Source of the DNA: Streptomyces silvae
GTDB lineage: Bacteria > Actinomycetota > Actinomycetes > Streptomycetales > Streptomycetaceae
NCBI RefSeq assembly: GCF_016745505.1
Contig: NZ_JAERUC010000138.1
Span: forward strand, 1 to 64,000
Direction: 5' to 3'
Length of the DNA: 64,000 bases
Made by a program: the position numbers and the translations under genes. Below the pieces are notes generated by a model. The model made no database searches. It was not told the origin of the DNA and was given only the letters and a program-made list of their open reading frames with translations. Positions within the stretch are counted from its first letter, which is position 1. Each line of letters opens with the position of its first letter. Below are positions 16,501 to 23,859 of the stretch, piece by piece.

Positions 16501-17406
16501 GCCGAGGGCCAGCATGGCGACCTGGCCGAGCGCGGGGACGGCCTGGAGCGCCGGGGTGTAGCGGGAGTTCAGCCGGATGGTGCGCAGCCGGCCCGCGAAG
16601 AGCCTGCGGCTGACCTCGCGGAGCTTGCCGGTCTCCTGCTCCTCCTGGCCGAACCCCTTGACGACCCGGACCCCGGAGACGGCCCCGTCGACCACTCCGG
16701 CGACGGCTGCGGCCTGGCTCTGGGCGTACCAGGTGGCGGGGAAGAGGCGGGCCCTGGAGCGGCGTGCGATGAACCACAGGGCGGGGGCGACGGCGAGCGC
16801 GATGAGGGTCAGGGGCAGCGAGAGCCACGCCATGATCCCCAGAGAGATGAGGAAGAGCAGGATGTTCCCGATGGTCATCGGGAGCATGAAGAGAAGGCTC
16901 TGGATGAGCTGGAGGTCGCTGGTGGCCCGCCCCACGACCTGCCCGGTGGAGAGCTCGTCCTGCCGCTTCCCGTCGAGCCGGGTGATCGTGTCGTACATCT
17001 CGGTCCGCAGGTCGTACTGGACGTCCAGGGCGAGCCGGCCGCCGTAGTAGCGGCGGACGAAGGTGGCGACGTAGACGAGGACGGCTGCCCCGATGAGCAG
17101 GCCGGTCCACACGCCGAGGGAGCGGGTGTGACTGCCGACGACGTCGTCGATGATGACCTTGGTGATGAGGGGGACGAGCGCCATCACGGCCATGCCCGCC
17201 ACCGAGGAACCGAGTGCCAGCACGACGTTGCGCCGGTAGCGCCAGGCGTACGCGGTCAGCCGCCGGCCCCACCCGGGCGCGCTCTGCTGCTCGGCACCCG
17301 GCCGCTCGGCACCCTCCTGCTCGGCGCCGGGCTTCCCGGTGCCGGGCTGCTCCGTGCCGGGCTTCCCCGCGCCCTGCTCACCCGCGTCCTGTTTCTCCGC
17401 GCCCAC
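13567..17406 (-). CDS. fused full-length ABC exporter (TMD-NBD-TMD-NBD)
   Basis: A 1279-residue exporter with both half-transporters in one chain, each a six-helix domain plus ATPase. Half 1: Walker A GASGSGKST near residue 405, signature LSGGQ, Walker B LLLLDDATSA. Half 2: Walker A GETGAGKST, signature LSAGQ near 1167, Walker B ILLLDEATAS. NBD1 has Asp instead of the catalytic Glu and VPED instead of VPQ(D/E) in its Q-loop, and NBD2 has the altered signature, so one composite ATP site looks degenerate. The N-terminus is a repetitive Gly/Pro/Glu/Gln segment (about residues 8-40). GTG at 17406 follows AGGAGG at ideal spacing. The stop codon lies inside a small GGCGT-CAG-ACGCC hairpin. Substrate unknown; drug or lipid export is typical. 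Confidence 0.93.
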   Translation of the reverse strand: MGAEKQDAGEQGAGKPGTEQPGTGKPGAEQEGAERPGAEQQSAPGWGRRLTAYAWRYRRNVVLALGSSVAGMAVMALVPLITKVIIDDVVGSHTRSLGVWTGLLIGAAVLVYVATFVRRYYGGRLALDVQYDLRTEMYDTITRLDGKRQDELSTGQVVGRATSDLQLIQSLLFMLPMTIGNILLFLISLGIMAWLSLPLTLIALAVAPALWFIARRSRARLFPATWYAQSQAAAVAGVVDGAVSGVRVVKGFGQEEQETGKLREVSRRLFAGRLRTIRLNSRYTPALQAVPALGQVAMLALGGWLATRGEITLGTFVAFSTYLAQLVGPVRMLAMVLTVGQQARAGVERVLELIDTEPSMADGTKHLPADAPASVEFDDVRFGYEEDRPVLDGFSLTIEPGETVAVVGASGSGKSTVSLLLPRFYDVSHGAVLVGGHDVRELTQESLRAAIGLVPEDSFLFSESVGANIAYGYPGATREQIEGAARAAQAHGFISELPEGYDTKVGEHGLTLSGGQRQRVALARAILTDPRLLLLDDATSAVDARVEHEIHEVLAQVMEGRTTLLIAHRRSTLGLADRIAVLDQGRLADIGTHEELERRSALYRRLLTDPDELGGTSPGHRPAASTAPEDDRALQEELDAEFDAERGVTPGLWIRKDEQRDTAAAGMPATPELLAQVEALPPATDTPAIDEASAVRPEKSYGLRRLLHGFGAALLVSLGLVAVDAGMGLLLPVLIRHGIDDGVTKMALGAVWAAAGFGLLAVLVQWAAQIGETRMTGRTGERVLYSLRLKIFAQLQRLGLDYYERELTGRIMTRMTTDVDALSTFLQTGLVTAFVSVVTFLGITVVLLVLDVQLALVVFATLPLLIVGTFFFRRKSVKAYELARERISVVNADLQESVAGLRIVQAFRRERDGAERFAARSDHYRQARVRGQWLISVYFPFVQLLASVAAAAVLIVGAGRVDNGTLTTGALVAYLLYIDLFFAPVQQLSQVFDGYQQATVSLGRIQELLREPTSTADHDAPQDVTSLRGDIAFEGVSFAYADEEEALTGIDLRIPAGQTVAFVGETGAGKSTLVKLVARFYDPTSGRITADGTDLRLLDRTAYRHRLGVVPQEAYLFEGTVRDAIAYGLPEASDAQVEAAARAAGAHEMIATLEDGYLHEVAERGRNLSAGQRQLIALARAELVDPDILLLDEATASLDLASEAQVNQATDRLAGRRTTLVVAHRLTTAARADRVVVMDRGRVAEDGTHDELLAREGTYARLWRTFIGEGIGEDTPAGV

Positions 17407-17523
17407 CCGTGCCTCCTGCTTCGCCCCGTTGCCGCGCCTGGTCCTGCCGCATGTCTCCAACGCGGCCAGCTGCGGATTTCATCCTCCCGCAACAATTCTC
17501 GGCCGATGGGCGGAACCGGAGGA

Positions 17524-17545
17524 CCGGTGGTCCTAGGACCACCGG
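17524..17545. promoter_or_regulatory. 22-bp perfect palindrome upstream of the ABC exporter
   Basis: CCGGTGGTCCT followed directly by its exact reverse complement. It lies 118-139 bases upstream of the exporter start and about 73 bases after the ThDP enzyme stop (both genes on the minus strand). With no loop it suits a dimeric regulator better than a terminator, but no poly-T or known consensus decides this. Confidence 0.55.
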
Positions 17546-17617
17546 CGGGGCGCGGAGGGGGCGGGGAAGGCGCGAGGGCGCGGCGGCCGGACCGGCCGGC
17601 CGCCGCGCGGGGCCCGC

Positions 17618-19339
17618 CTACACGTGCGTCGGCTCGAACATCTTCAGCAGTGCGGGGAGCACCACCACCGACGGTCCCGGCGCCGCCAGGGCCTTGCCGA
17701 GGTCGGCGGCGAGGGTCTCCGGGGTCGTACGGACCGCGGGGACACCGAAGGACTCGGCGAGGGCGACGAAGTCCGGGCGGGAGAGCTCGGTCGCGGTGGC
17801 TTCGCCGAAGGCGCCGGTCATGTACTCCCGCAGGATGCCGTAGCCCCCGTCGTCGACGATCAGCCAGGTGACGGGCAGGTCGTACTGGCGCACGGTGGCC
17901 AGCTCGGCGATCGAGTACATCGCGCCGCCGTCGCCGGAGACCGCGAGCACCGGCTTGGTCGGGTCGGCCGCCGCCGCGCCGATCGCGGCGGGGAAGCCGT
18001 AGCCGAGCCCGCCCGCGCCCTGCGCCGAGTGCATCGTGTTCGGGTGGCGGGCGTCGAAGGCGGACCAGGCCCAGTAGGCGAGGATCGTCATGTCCCAGAA
18101 GCTGGGCGAGGTGTCCGGCAGCGCCTCGCGGACCGAGGCCAGCACCTGCTGCTCCAGCGTGAGGTCCTGCGCCGCGATGCGCTCGTGGACCCGCTCCAGC
18201 AGCTCCCGGACGCGCTCCGCCGCCGTGGCGTCCTCGCGGCGCTCCACCGTCTCCAGCAGGTCGGCGAGGGCCTCGCGGGCGTCGGAGTGGATACCGAGCG
18301 CGGGGTGGTTGGACTCCAGCTTCCCGGCGTCGGCCTCGACCTGGATGACCCGGCCGCGCGGGGCGAACGTGTGGTAGTTCGAGGAGAGCTCGCCCAGCCC
18401 CGAGCCGACGACCAGCAGCACGTCGGCGGACTCCAGGAAGTCCGTGGTGTGCCGGTCCTCCAGCCAGGACCGCAGCGAGAGCGGGTGCTCCCAGGGGAAG
18501 GCGCCCTTGCCGCCGAAGGTGGTGACGACCGGGGCGTCGAGCTTCTCGGCGAGCGCGCGCAGCTTGCCGGAGGCGTCGGAGCGTACGACCCCGCCGCCCG
18601 CGATGATCGCCGGACGCTCGGCGTTCGAGAGCAGGTGGGCCGCGGCGACGGTGAGCTCGGGGCGGGGGTACAGCTCGCGCGGGGTGGCGTCGAGCGCGCT
18701 GACCACGGGCAGGACGGTCTCGGCGAGCAGCACGTCCTGCGGGATCTCCACCCAGACCGGGCCGTGCGGGGCGGTCAGCGCGGACTCCCAGGCGGCGGCG
18801 ATCGCGGACGGGATCTGCGACGCGGTGCGCACGGTGTGCACGGACTTCACGATGTCGCGGAAGGACGCCTTCTGGTCGCGGAGTTCGTGCAGATAGCCGT
18901 GGCGCCCGCCGCCGAGTCCTGCGGTGGGGATCTGGCTGGAGATCGCCAGCACGGGCGCGGAGGCGGCGGCCGCCTCCTGGAGCGCGGCCAGCGAGGTCAG
19001 GGCGCCGGGCCCGGTGGAGAGGAGCAGGGGCGCCACCTCGCCGGTGATCCGGCCGTAGGCGTCGGCGGCGAAGCCCGCGTTGTTCTCGACGCGCAGTCCG
19101 ACGTAGGCGAGGGAGGAGCGGCGCAGCGCGTCGAACATGCCGAGCGCGTGCTGGCCGGGCAGCCCGAAGACGGTGGTGGCGCCGAGTCCCTGGAGGGTCT
19201 CGACGACCAGGTCGCCGCCGTTGCGTCCGGGAATGGGGTCTCCCCTGCTCGAACGGAGTTGAGAGCTTGGGGAAGGGTTCAGGGCCGCCTCGGCCTGCGC
19301 GGCGGTGAGCTGCGGCCGGTCGTCGTGGTCGTGGCTCAC
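17618..19339 (-). CDS. thiamine-diphosphate-dependent enzyme, possible 2-ketoarginine decarboxylase
   Basis: A 573-residue acetolactate-synthase-like enzyme with three domains: Pyr (catalytic Glu E85 in LRVENNAG), central, and PP (SGDGGAMYSIAELATV, the ThDP/Mg site). The second half of the ThDP motif reads VDDGGYG where most relatives have Asn-Asn. It is coupled by a GTGA overlap to an agmatinase/guanidinobutyrase-family gene. In Pseudomonas, the AruI ThDP decarboxylase makes 4-guanidinobutyraldehyde from 2-ketoarginine and a guanidinobutyrase acts later, so an AruI-like role is inferred. Acetolactate or oxalyl-type chemistry cannot be excluded. Residues 21-35 are encoded by an inserted palindromic repeat, so the N-terminus differs from relatives. 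Confidence 0.8.
   Translation of the reverse strand: MSHDHDDRPQLTAAQAEAALNPSPSSQLRSSRGDPIPGRNGGDLVVETLQGLGATTVFGLPGQHALGMFDALRRSSLAYVGLRVENNAGFAADAYGRITGEVAPLLLSTGPGALTSLAALQEAAAASAPVLAISSQIPTAGLGGGRHGYLHELRDQKASFRDIVKSVHTVRTASQIPSAIAAAWESALTAPHGPVWVEIPQDVLLAETVLPVVSALDATPRELYPRPELTVAAAHLLSNAERPAIIAGGGVVRSDASGKLRALAEKLDAPVVTTFGGKGAFPWEHPLSLRSWLEDRHTTDFLESADVLLVVGSGLGELSSNYHTFAPRGRVIQVEADAGKLESNHPALGIHSDAREALADLLETVERREDATAAERVRELLERVHERIAAQDLTLEQQVLASVREALPDTSPSFWDMTILAYWAWSAFDARHPNTMHSAQGAGGLGYGFPAAIGAAAADPTKPVLAVSGDGGAMYSIAELATVRQYDLPVTWLIVDDGGYGILREYMTGAFGEATATELSRPDFVALAESFGVPAVRTTPETLAADLGKALAAPGPSVVVLPALLKMFEPTHV
19235..19277. repeat. dispersed palindromic repeat inside the ThDP enzyme gene
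   Basis: CCCCTGCTC (19242-19250) and GAGCTTGGGG (19263-19272) form an imperfect inverted repeat flanked by GGGGTCT and AAGGG. From memory this is a short repeat seen between many Streptomyces genes. Here it lies in the open frame and is translated as about 15 residues beginning PSPSSQLRSSRGDP. Confidence 0.7.
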
Positions 19340-20304
19340 TTGGTGCGGCCCTCCGCGATCTGGCGGGACATGATCGTCGTCAGCTCGTACGCCGTGTGCG
19401 AGGCGGCGACGGACGTGATCTCCGCGTGATCGTACGCCGGGGCGACCTCTACCAGGTCGGCCGAGACGAGGTGGCAGGAGGACAGCCCGCGCAGGATCTC
19501 CAGGAGCTCGCGCGAGGTGAGGCCGCCGGCCTCTGGGGTGCCGGTGCCGGGGGCGTGCGCCGGGTCGAGGACGTCGATGTCGATGGAGATGTACAGCGGG
19601 CGGTCACCGATGCGCTGGCGCAGCTGGTCGGCGATCTCGTCGACGCCGCGCCGCATGACGTCGGCGGAGGTGACGATGCCGAAGCCCATCTTGGCGTCGT
19701 CGGTGAGGTCCTGCTTGCCGTACAGCGGGCCGCGGGTGCCGACGTGGGAGAGCGCCTCGGTGTCGAGGATGCCCTCCTCGACGGCGCGGCGGAACGGGGT
19801 GCCGTGGGTGTACTCGGCGCCGAAGTAGGTGTCCCAGGTGTCGAGGTGGGCGTCGAAGTGGAGCAGGGCGACGGGGCCGTGCTTCTTGGCGACGGAGCGC
19901 AGCAGGGGCAGCGCGATGGTGTGGTCGCCGCCGAGCGTCATCAGCCGGGCGCCGGTGGAGAGCAGGTCGTCGGCGGCGGCCTCGACGGTCTCGACGGCCT
20001 CGTTGATGTTGAACGGGTTGGCGGCGATGTCACCCGCGTCGGCGACCTGGGCGAGCGCGAACGGGGAGGCGTCCTGCGCCGGGTTGTAGGGGCGCAGGAG
20101 GCGCGAGGCCTCCCGGATCGCGTTGCCGCCGAAGCGGGCGCCCGGCCGGTAGGAGACCCCGCTGTCGAAGGGCACGCCGACGACGGCTACATCGGCGGAG
20201 CCGACCTCGTCGAGCCGTGGCAGCCGGGCGAACGTCGCGGGTCCGGCGTACCGCGGGACGCGGGAGGAGTCGACGGGGCCGCGCGGCGCTTCGTTGCTGC
20301 TCAT
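19336..20304 (-). CDS. speB: agmatinase/guanidinobutyrase-family ureohydrolase
   Basis: A 322-residue arginase-superfamily enzyme that hydrolyses a guanidino compound to urea and an amine. All binuclear Mn ligands are present: H128 in LGGDHT, D151/H153/D155 in HFDAHLD, D242/D244 in SIDIDVLDP. The following AHAPGTGTPE loop is typical of agmatinases and guanidinobutyrases. Agmatine (polyamine route) or 4-guanidinobutyrate are the main candidates. The downstream ThDP gene, joined by GTGA, favours the guanidinobutyrate option. The ATG at 20304 was chosen by alignment with the family N-terminus; an upstream in-frame ATG is possible. Confidence 0.9.
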   Translation of the reverse strand: MSSNEAPRGPVDSSRVPRYAGPATFARLPRLDEVGSADVAVVGVPFDSGVSYRPGARFGGNAIREASRLLRPYNPAQDASPFALAQVADAGDIAANPFNINEAVETVEAAADDLLSTGARLMTLGGDHTIALPLLRSVAKKHGPVALLHFDAHLDTWDTYFGAEYTHGTPFRRAVEEGILDTEALSHVGTRGPLYGKQDLTDDAKMGFGIVTSADVMRRGVDEIADQLRQRIGDRPLYISIDIDVLDPAHAPGTGTPEAGGLTSRELLEILRGLSSCHLVSADLVEVAPAYDHAEITSVAASHTAYELTTIMSRQIAEGRTK

Positions 20305-20465
20305 GGGTGCGGGTGCCTTTCGTTGTGCCATGCACGCCTTGTGGGCGTTCATACGGTATTCAGTCTGCCAGGGCGGTTCGGGCCCCTGCGTCGGTGGCCG
20401 GTGACCGGGCCAGAGGTGGCCCACCGGACCTTGACCGGGCAGGTGTGTCAGCCGCTCGGCCGCTC

Positions 20466-20516
20466 GCCGGTCGGTCGCCGGTCGGCGGTCAGACGGTCGC
20501 CGGTCAGACGGTGACC
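20466..20516. repeat. 15-bp tandem repeat containing the symporter stop codon
   Basis: GGTCAGACGG recurs at 20487 and 20502 (15-bp spacing), preceded by a decayed CGCCGGTCGGT repeat. On the minus strand the unit reads GTCTGACC and its copy at 20504-20506 is the stop of the symporter. The next copy gives a second in-frame TGA five codons later. Confidence 0.85.
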
Positions 20517-21967
20517 GGGTCCGGGGTGGCCGGTTCCTCGGTCCCGCGTCCGGCCAGGCGCTCACGCCAGGCGGCGAGCACGGCCGGGTCCGTCGGCTTC
20601 GTGGCCAGCGAGACGGCGACGTACACCGCGAGGGAGGCGAGCAGGCCGTAGTAGACGGGCTGGTTGGCGAGGATCCCGTACGCGCCCATCAGCCCGATCA
20701 CCGCGATCCCGCCGACGGCCACGGCCGCGAGGGCCCCCGCAGCGGTGCCCCGGCGCCAGAGCAGGCCGCCGAGGATCGGTACCAGCAGCCCGCCGACGAG
20801 CAGGTTGTAGGCGACGGTCAGCGCCTCGACGACGTCGTTGAGCGCGATGGCGATCACGATGACGGCAACGCCCATGATGAGGATGAACGCCCGGTTCCCC
20901 CTCACCTCGTCGCGCTCCTCGCCGCCGCCCTTGGCGACCACGCCCCGCAGCCGCGACCAGATGTCGTTGTTGGCCACGGTCGCGCAGGCGATCAGGGCAC
21001 CGGAGGAGGTGGACATCACCGCGGCGAGCGCGGCGGCCAGCACCAGCCCGCGTACACCGACCGGCAGTTCGTCCTTCACGATCGTCGCGAAGGCGGCGTC
21101 GGCGCTGGGCAGCTTCGGGTACATCACCTTGGCGGCCGTGCCGATGACGGCCCCGGCGACGGCGTAGACCAGACAGTACGTACCGGCAACGGTGCCGCCC
21201 CAGCGTGCCGTGCTGTCGCTGCGGGCGGTGAACACGCGCTGCCAGATGTCCTGGCCGATCAGCATGCCGAAGGTGTAGATCAGGACGTACGTGAAGATCG
21301 TCTCGCCGCCGATGCCCAGCGGGTCGAAGTACTCGGTGGGCAGCTTCGCCTTCATCTCGCTGAAGCCGCCGGCCTTGATCACGGCGATCGGCAGGAGCAG
21401 GAGCAGGACGCCGATGGTCTTGACGACGAACTGCACCATGTCGGTGATCGTGATCGACCACATGCCGCCGAGCGTCGAGTACGCGACGACGATGGTGCCG
21501 CCCAGGATGATCGCCACGGTCCGGTTCACGTCGAACAGGACGTCGAAGATGGTGGCGTACGCGATGGTCGAGGTGACCGCGAGCATCAGCGTGTACGCCC
21601 ACATGACGACGCCGGAGATGACCCCGGCCCGGCCGCCGTAGCGCAGGTCGAGCATCTCGGAGACGGTGTAGACCTTCAGCCGGGCGATGCGCGCGGAGAA
21701 GAAGACGGACAGGGCGAGCAGCCCGAGGCCGATCGTGAAGACCATCCAGGCACCGGAGAGCCCGTACTGGTAACCGAGGCCCACGCCGCCGATCGTCGAG
21801 GCACCGCCGAGGACGATCGCGGCCATGGTGCCGGAGTACATCCAGGGGCCGAGCCGCCGTCCGGCGACCAGGAACTCGCTCTTGGACTTGGCGCGGCGCA
21901 TGCCCCACCAGCCCATGGCGAGCATGCCGGCCAGATAGACCACGATCACCGCGTAGTCGACAGCCAT
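20504..21967 (-). CDS. sodium:solute symporter (SSS family)
   Basis: A 487-residue membrane protein with about 13 hydrophobic helices and the SSS core. It opens with AVDYAVIVVYLAGMLAMGWW, and carries GGASTIGGVGLGYQYGLSGAW (a sodium/substrate-site region in helices 1-2), then YTVSEMLDLRYG and AAVMSTSSGALIACATV. Members import amino acids, sugars, urea or monocarboxylates with sodium. It lies between the ureohydrolase (same strand, 199 bases on) and a divergent PucR regulator, so a guanidino, purine-derived or urea-like substrate is plausible. Start at ATG 21967 with GGAGGAAAG upstream. Confidence 0.88.
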   Translation of the reverse strand: MAVDYAVIVVYLAGMLAMGWWGMRRAKSKSEFLVAGRRLGPWMYSGTMAAIVLGGASTIGGVGLGYQYGLSGAWMVFTIGLGLLALSVFFSARIARLKVYTVSEMLDLRYGGRAGVISGVVMWAYTLMLAVTSTIAYATIFDVLFDVNRTVAIILGGTIVVAYSTLGGMWSITITDMVQFVVKTIGVLLLLLPIAVIKAGGFSEMKAKLPTEYFDPLGIGGETIFTYVLIYTFGMLIGQDIWQRVFTARSDSTARWGGTVAGTYCLVYAVAGAVIGTAAKVMYPKLPSADAAFATIVKDELPVGVRGLVLAAALAAVMSTSSGALIACATVANNDIWSRLRGVVAKGGGEERDEVRGNRAFILIMGVAVIVIAIALNDVVEALTVAYNLLVGGLLVPILGGLLWRRGTAAGALAAVAVGGIAVIGLMGAYGILANQPVYYGLLASLAVYVAVSLATKPTDPAVLAAWRERLAGRGTEEPATPDPVTV

Positions 21968-22087
21968 GAGCTTTCCTCCGTCTCGTTTCCGGGGGGTCGG
22001 GTGGTGATGAAGACGGTAGGTGGCCGGAAGCCGACGCTGAAGTGTACGTTTCCTCCATCCTCACCTCGTCGAATGGATGGATCGTCC

Positions 22088-23650
22088 ATGCCGGACTCCC
22101 CCGCCGGGCCTCCCTCCCCGCCCGTTCCGCTGGCCGAGCTGCTGGCGCGGGAGGAGCTGGGGCTGCACCGGATCGCCGGCCCCGAGCAGGCGGATCTGCT
22201 GTGGGTGCACACCTCGGAGATGGCGGACCCGTATCCGTATCTGCTCGGCGGTGAACTGCTGCTGACCGCCGGGGTGCAGCTCACGGACCCGGACACCTAT
22301 GTGGCCCGGCTGGTGCAGGCGGGGGCGGCGGCGCTCGGCTTCGGGGTGGCGCCGGTGTACGACACGGTTCCGGCCGCCCTGGTCGAGGCGTGCGACCGGC
22401 ACGGGCTGCCGCTGCTGGAGGTGCCGCCGGAGACCCGGTTCACCGCGGTCGCCCGGGCGGTGTGGCGGCTGATGGCCGAGGCGCGCCACCGCGAGCTGCG
22501 CCGGGTGACCCGGGCGCAGCAGGCCCTGGCGACGGCGGCCGCCCGCCCGGACCCGGTGCCCGCGGTGCTGCGGCAGCTCGCCGTGCAGCTGGAGGGCCGG
22601 GTCGCGCTCCTCACGGCGGACGGCGGGGTACTGCACGCGGCGGGCGGGCGCCCGGCACCGGATGTGCAGACGGCCCTGGCCCGGCTGGCCCGGGTGGTGG
22701 CCCCTTCCGCCTCCTCCGCCCCGTCCGCGCCCTCAGGCCCCACGGGCCACGCCCCGAGCGCCGCGCCTGGTGTCATGCCTGGTGTCATGCCTCCTGGTGC
22801 CACACCGCCCGCCGCCGGCCCCGGCCGTAAGCCGAGCCCCTCGTCGGCGACCGACACGCGGGCCGGCACCCACCTCTTCGCGTACGCGCTGGGCGGCGGG
22901 CAGGGACTCGCCCTCGTCCTGGCGACACCCCGGCGCGACTCCGGCGACCACACCGTCGCGGGCATCGCCGTCGTCCTGCTCTCCCTGCTGACCGCCCCGC
23001 ACCAGGGCGCCGACGCCGCCGGCCGCTCGGCGGCGCTCGTACGCCTGCTGCTGGGCGCGGCCCCTCAGGACGTGGCCCCGCTACTGGGTGACGGTGCCCC
23101 CTGGACGGTGATCCACGCCCGCCGCGCCGACGGCACCCCGGCCGGTCCGCTGAACGCCGGTGCGCTCGGTGCCGCCCTGGGCTCCGCCCTCTCGGACGTG
23201 GACCGCGAGACCGTACGGGTCCTGCTCCCCGGCCCCCACGAGCCGGTGACCCCGCAGCCCGGCTGGACCCTCGGCGTCTCCGGGCCCGCCCCGGTCTCCG
23301 CCCTGCCCGACGCCGACACCCAGGCGTCCCGCGCCCTGGGCCACGCGGAGGCGACCCGCACCCCGCTGTCCACGCACCGCCCCGGCACCGGGGGCCTGGC
23401 CGCACTAATCCCGCCCGACCGCGCCGAGGCCCACGCCCGCACCCTGCTCGCCCCCCTCACCGAACCCCTGGCCGAGACACTGCGCTGCTGGCTGGGCCTC
23501 CACGGCAGCTGGGACCGCACGGCGGTAGCCCTCAAGGTCCACCGCAACACGGTCCGCCAGCGCATCGCCCGGTGCGCGACGCTGCTGGACGCGGACCTGG
23601 ACGACATGGACGTACGGACGGAGCTGTGGTTCGCGCTGCGGCGGAGATGA
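22088..23650 (+). CDS. PucR-family transcriptional regulator
   Basis: A 520-residue regulator. The N-terminal PucR sensor domain (LLAREELGLHRIAGPEQADL, then SEMADPYPYLLGGELLLTAG) is followed by a variable middle with a Pro/Val/Met-rich linker (GVMPGVMPPGATPP) and the C-terminal PucR HTH domain (TAVALKVHRNTVRQRIARC). PucR proteins typically control purine, allantoin, proline, GABA or polyamine catabolism. It diverges from the symporter, 120 bases apart, which makes the symporter-ureohydrolase-ThDP genes its likely targets. The start is uncertain: ATG at 22088 or ATG at 22073, both with weak ribosome-binding sites. Confidence 0.85.
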   Translation: MPDSPAGPPSPPVPLAELLAREELGLHRIAGPEQADLLWVHTSEMADPYPYLLGGELLLTAGVQLTDPDTYVARLVQAGAAALGFGVAPVYDTVPAALVEACDRHGLPLLEVPPETRFTAVARAVWRLMAEARHRELRRVTRAQQALATAAARPDPVPAVLRQLAVQLEGRVALLTADGGVLHAAGGRPAPDVQTALARLARVVAPSASSAPSAPSGPTGHAPSAAPGVMPGVMPPGATPPAAGPGRKPSPSSATDTRAGTHLFAYALGGGQGLALVLATPRRDSGDHTVAGIAVVLLSLLTAPHQGADAAGRSAALVRLLLGAAPQDVAPLLGDGAPWTVIHARRADGTPAGPLNAGALGAALGSALSDVDRETVRVLLPGPHEPVTPQPGWTLGVSGPAPVSALPDADTQASRALGHAEATRTPLSTHRPGTGGLAALIPPDRAEAHARTLLAPLTEPLAETLRCWLGLHGSWDRTAVALKVHRNTVRQRIARCATLLDADLDDMDVRTELWFALRRR

Positions 23651-23725
23651 CCGGCCGGGCGCGTGCCGTGCGATGCCGCCAGGGCCGCTCTCTCATTTGC
23701 CCGGCCCGGCGACCTGATCATCTAT

Positions 23726-23731
23726 TAGAAT
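23726..23731 (+). promoter_or_regulatory. candidate -10 element
   Basis: TAGAAT in an AT-rich patch (ATCTATTAGAATGA), about 41 bases before the small leader ORF. No matching -35 hexamer is evident at 16-18 bp, so only the -10 is proposed. Confidence 0.3.
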
Positions 23732-23771
23732 GACGCCACGCACGTGGACATGTACTTCGGAGGCGAACCCC

Positions 23772-23855
23772 ATGGTTCATGTTCCACGGCCCGGGCGCAC
23801 GATTGCACCGGCTTCCTGCACGGCCGTCCTCGGTGTGGTCCGACCCGGAGTCTGA
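23772..23855 (+). CDS. possible 27-residue leader peptide
   Basis: ATG follows GGAGG with an ideal 8-base spacer. The ORF reads 27 codons to a TGA that ends four bases before the ATG of the next gene. The peptide begins MVHVPRPGRTIAP and ends GVVRPGV; it has no hydrophobic helix and no codon runs for a single amino acid. The strength of its ribosome-binding site compared with that of the downstream gene suggests translational coupling or leader control. It might equally be a chance ORF, or the longer downstream frame could be used instead. Confidence 0.4.
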   Translation: MVHVPRPGRTIAPASCTAVLGVVRPGV

Positions 23856-23859
23856 GCGA

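Noticed and set aside
22761..22800. Repeated GGTGTCATGCC in the PucR gene as a regulatory repeat
   Set aside because: It lies inside coding sequence and simply encodes the low-complexity linker GVMPGVMPPG.
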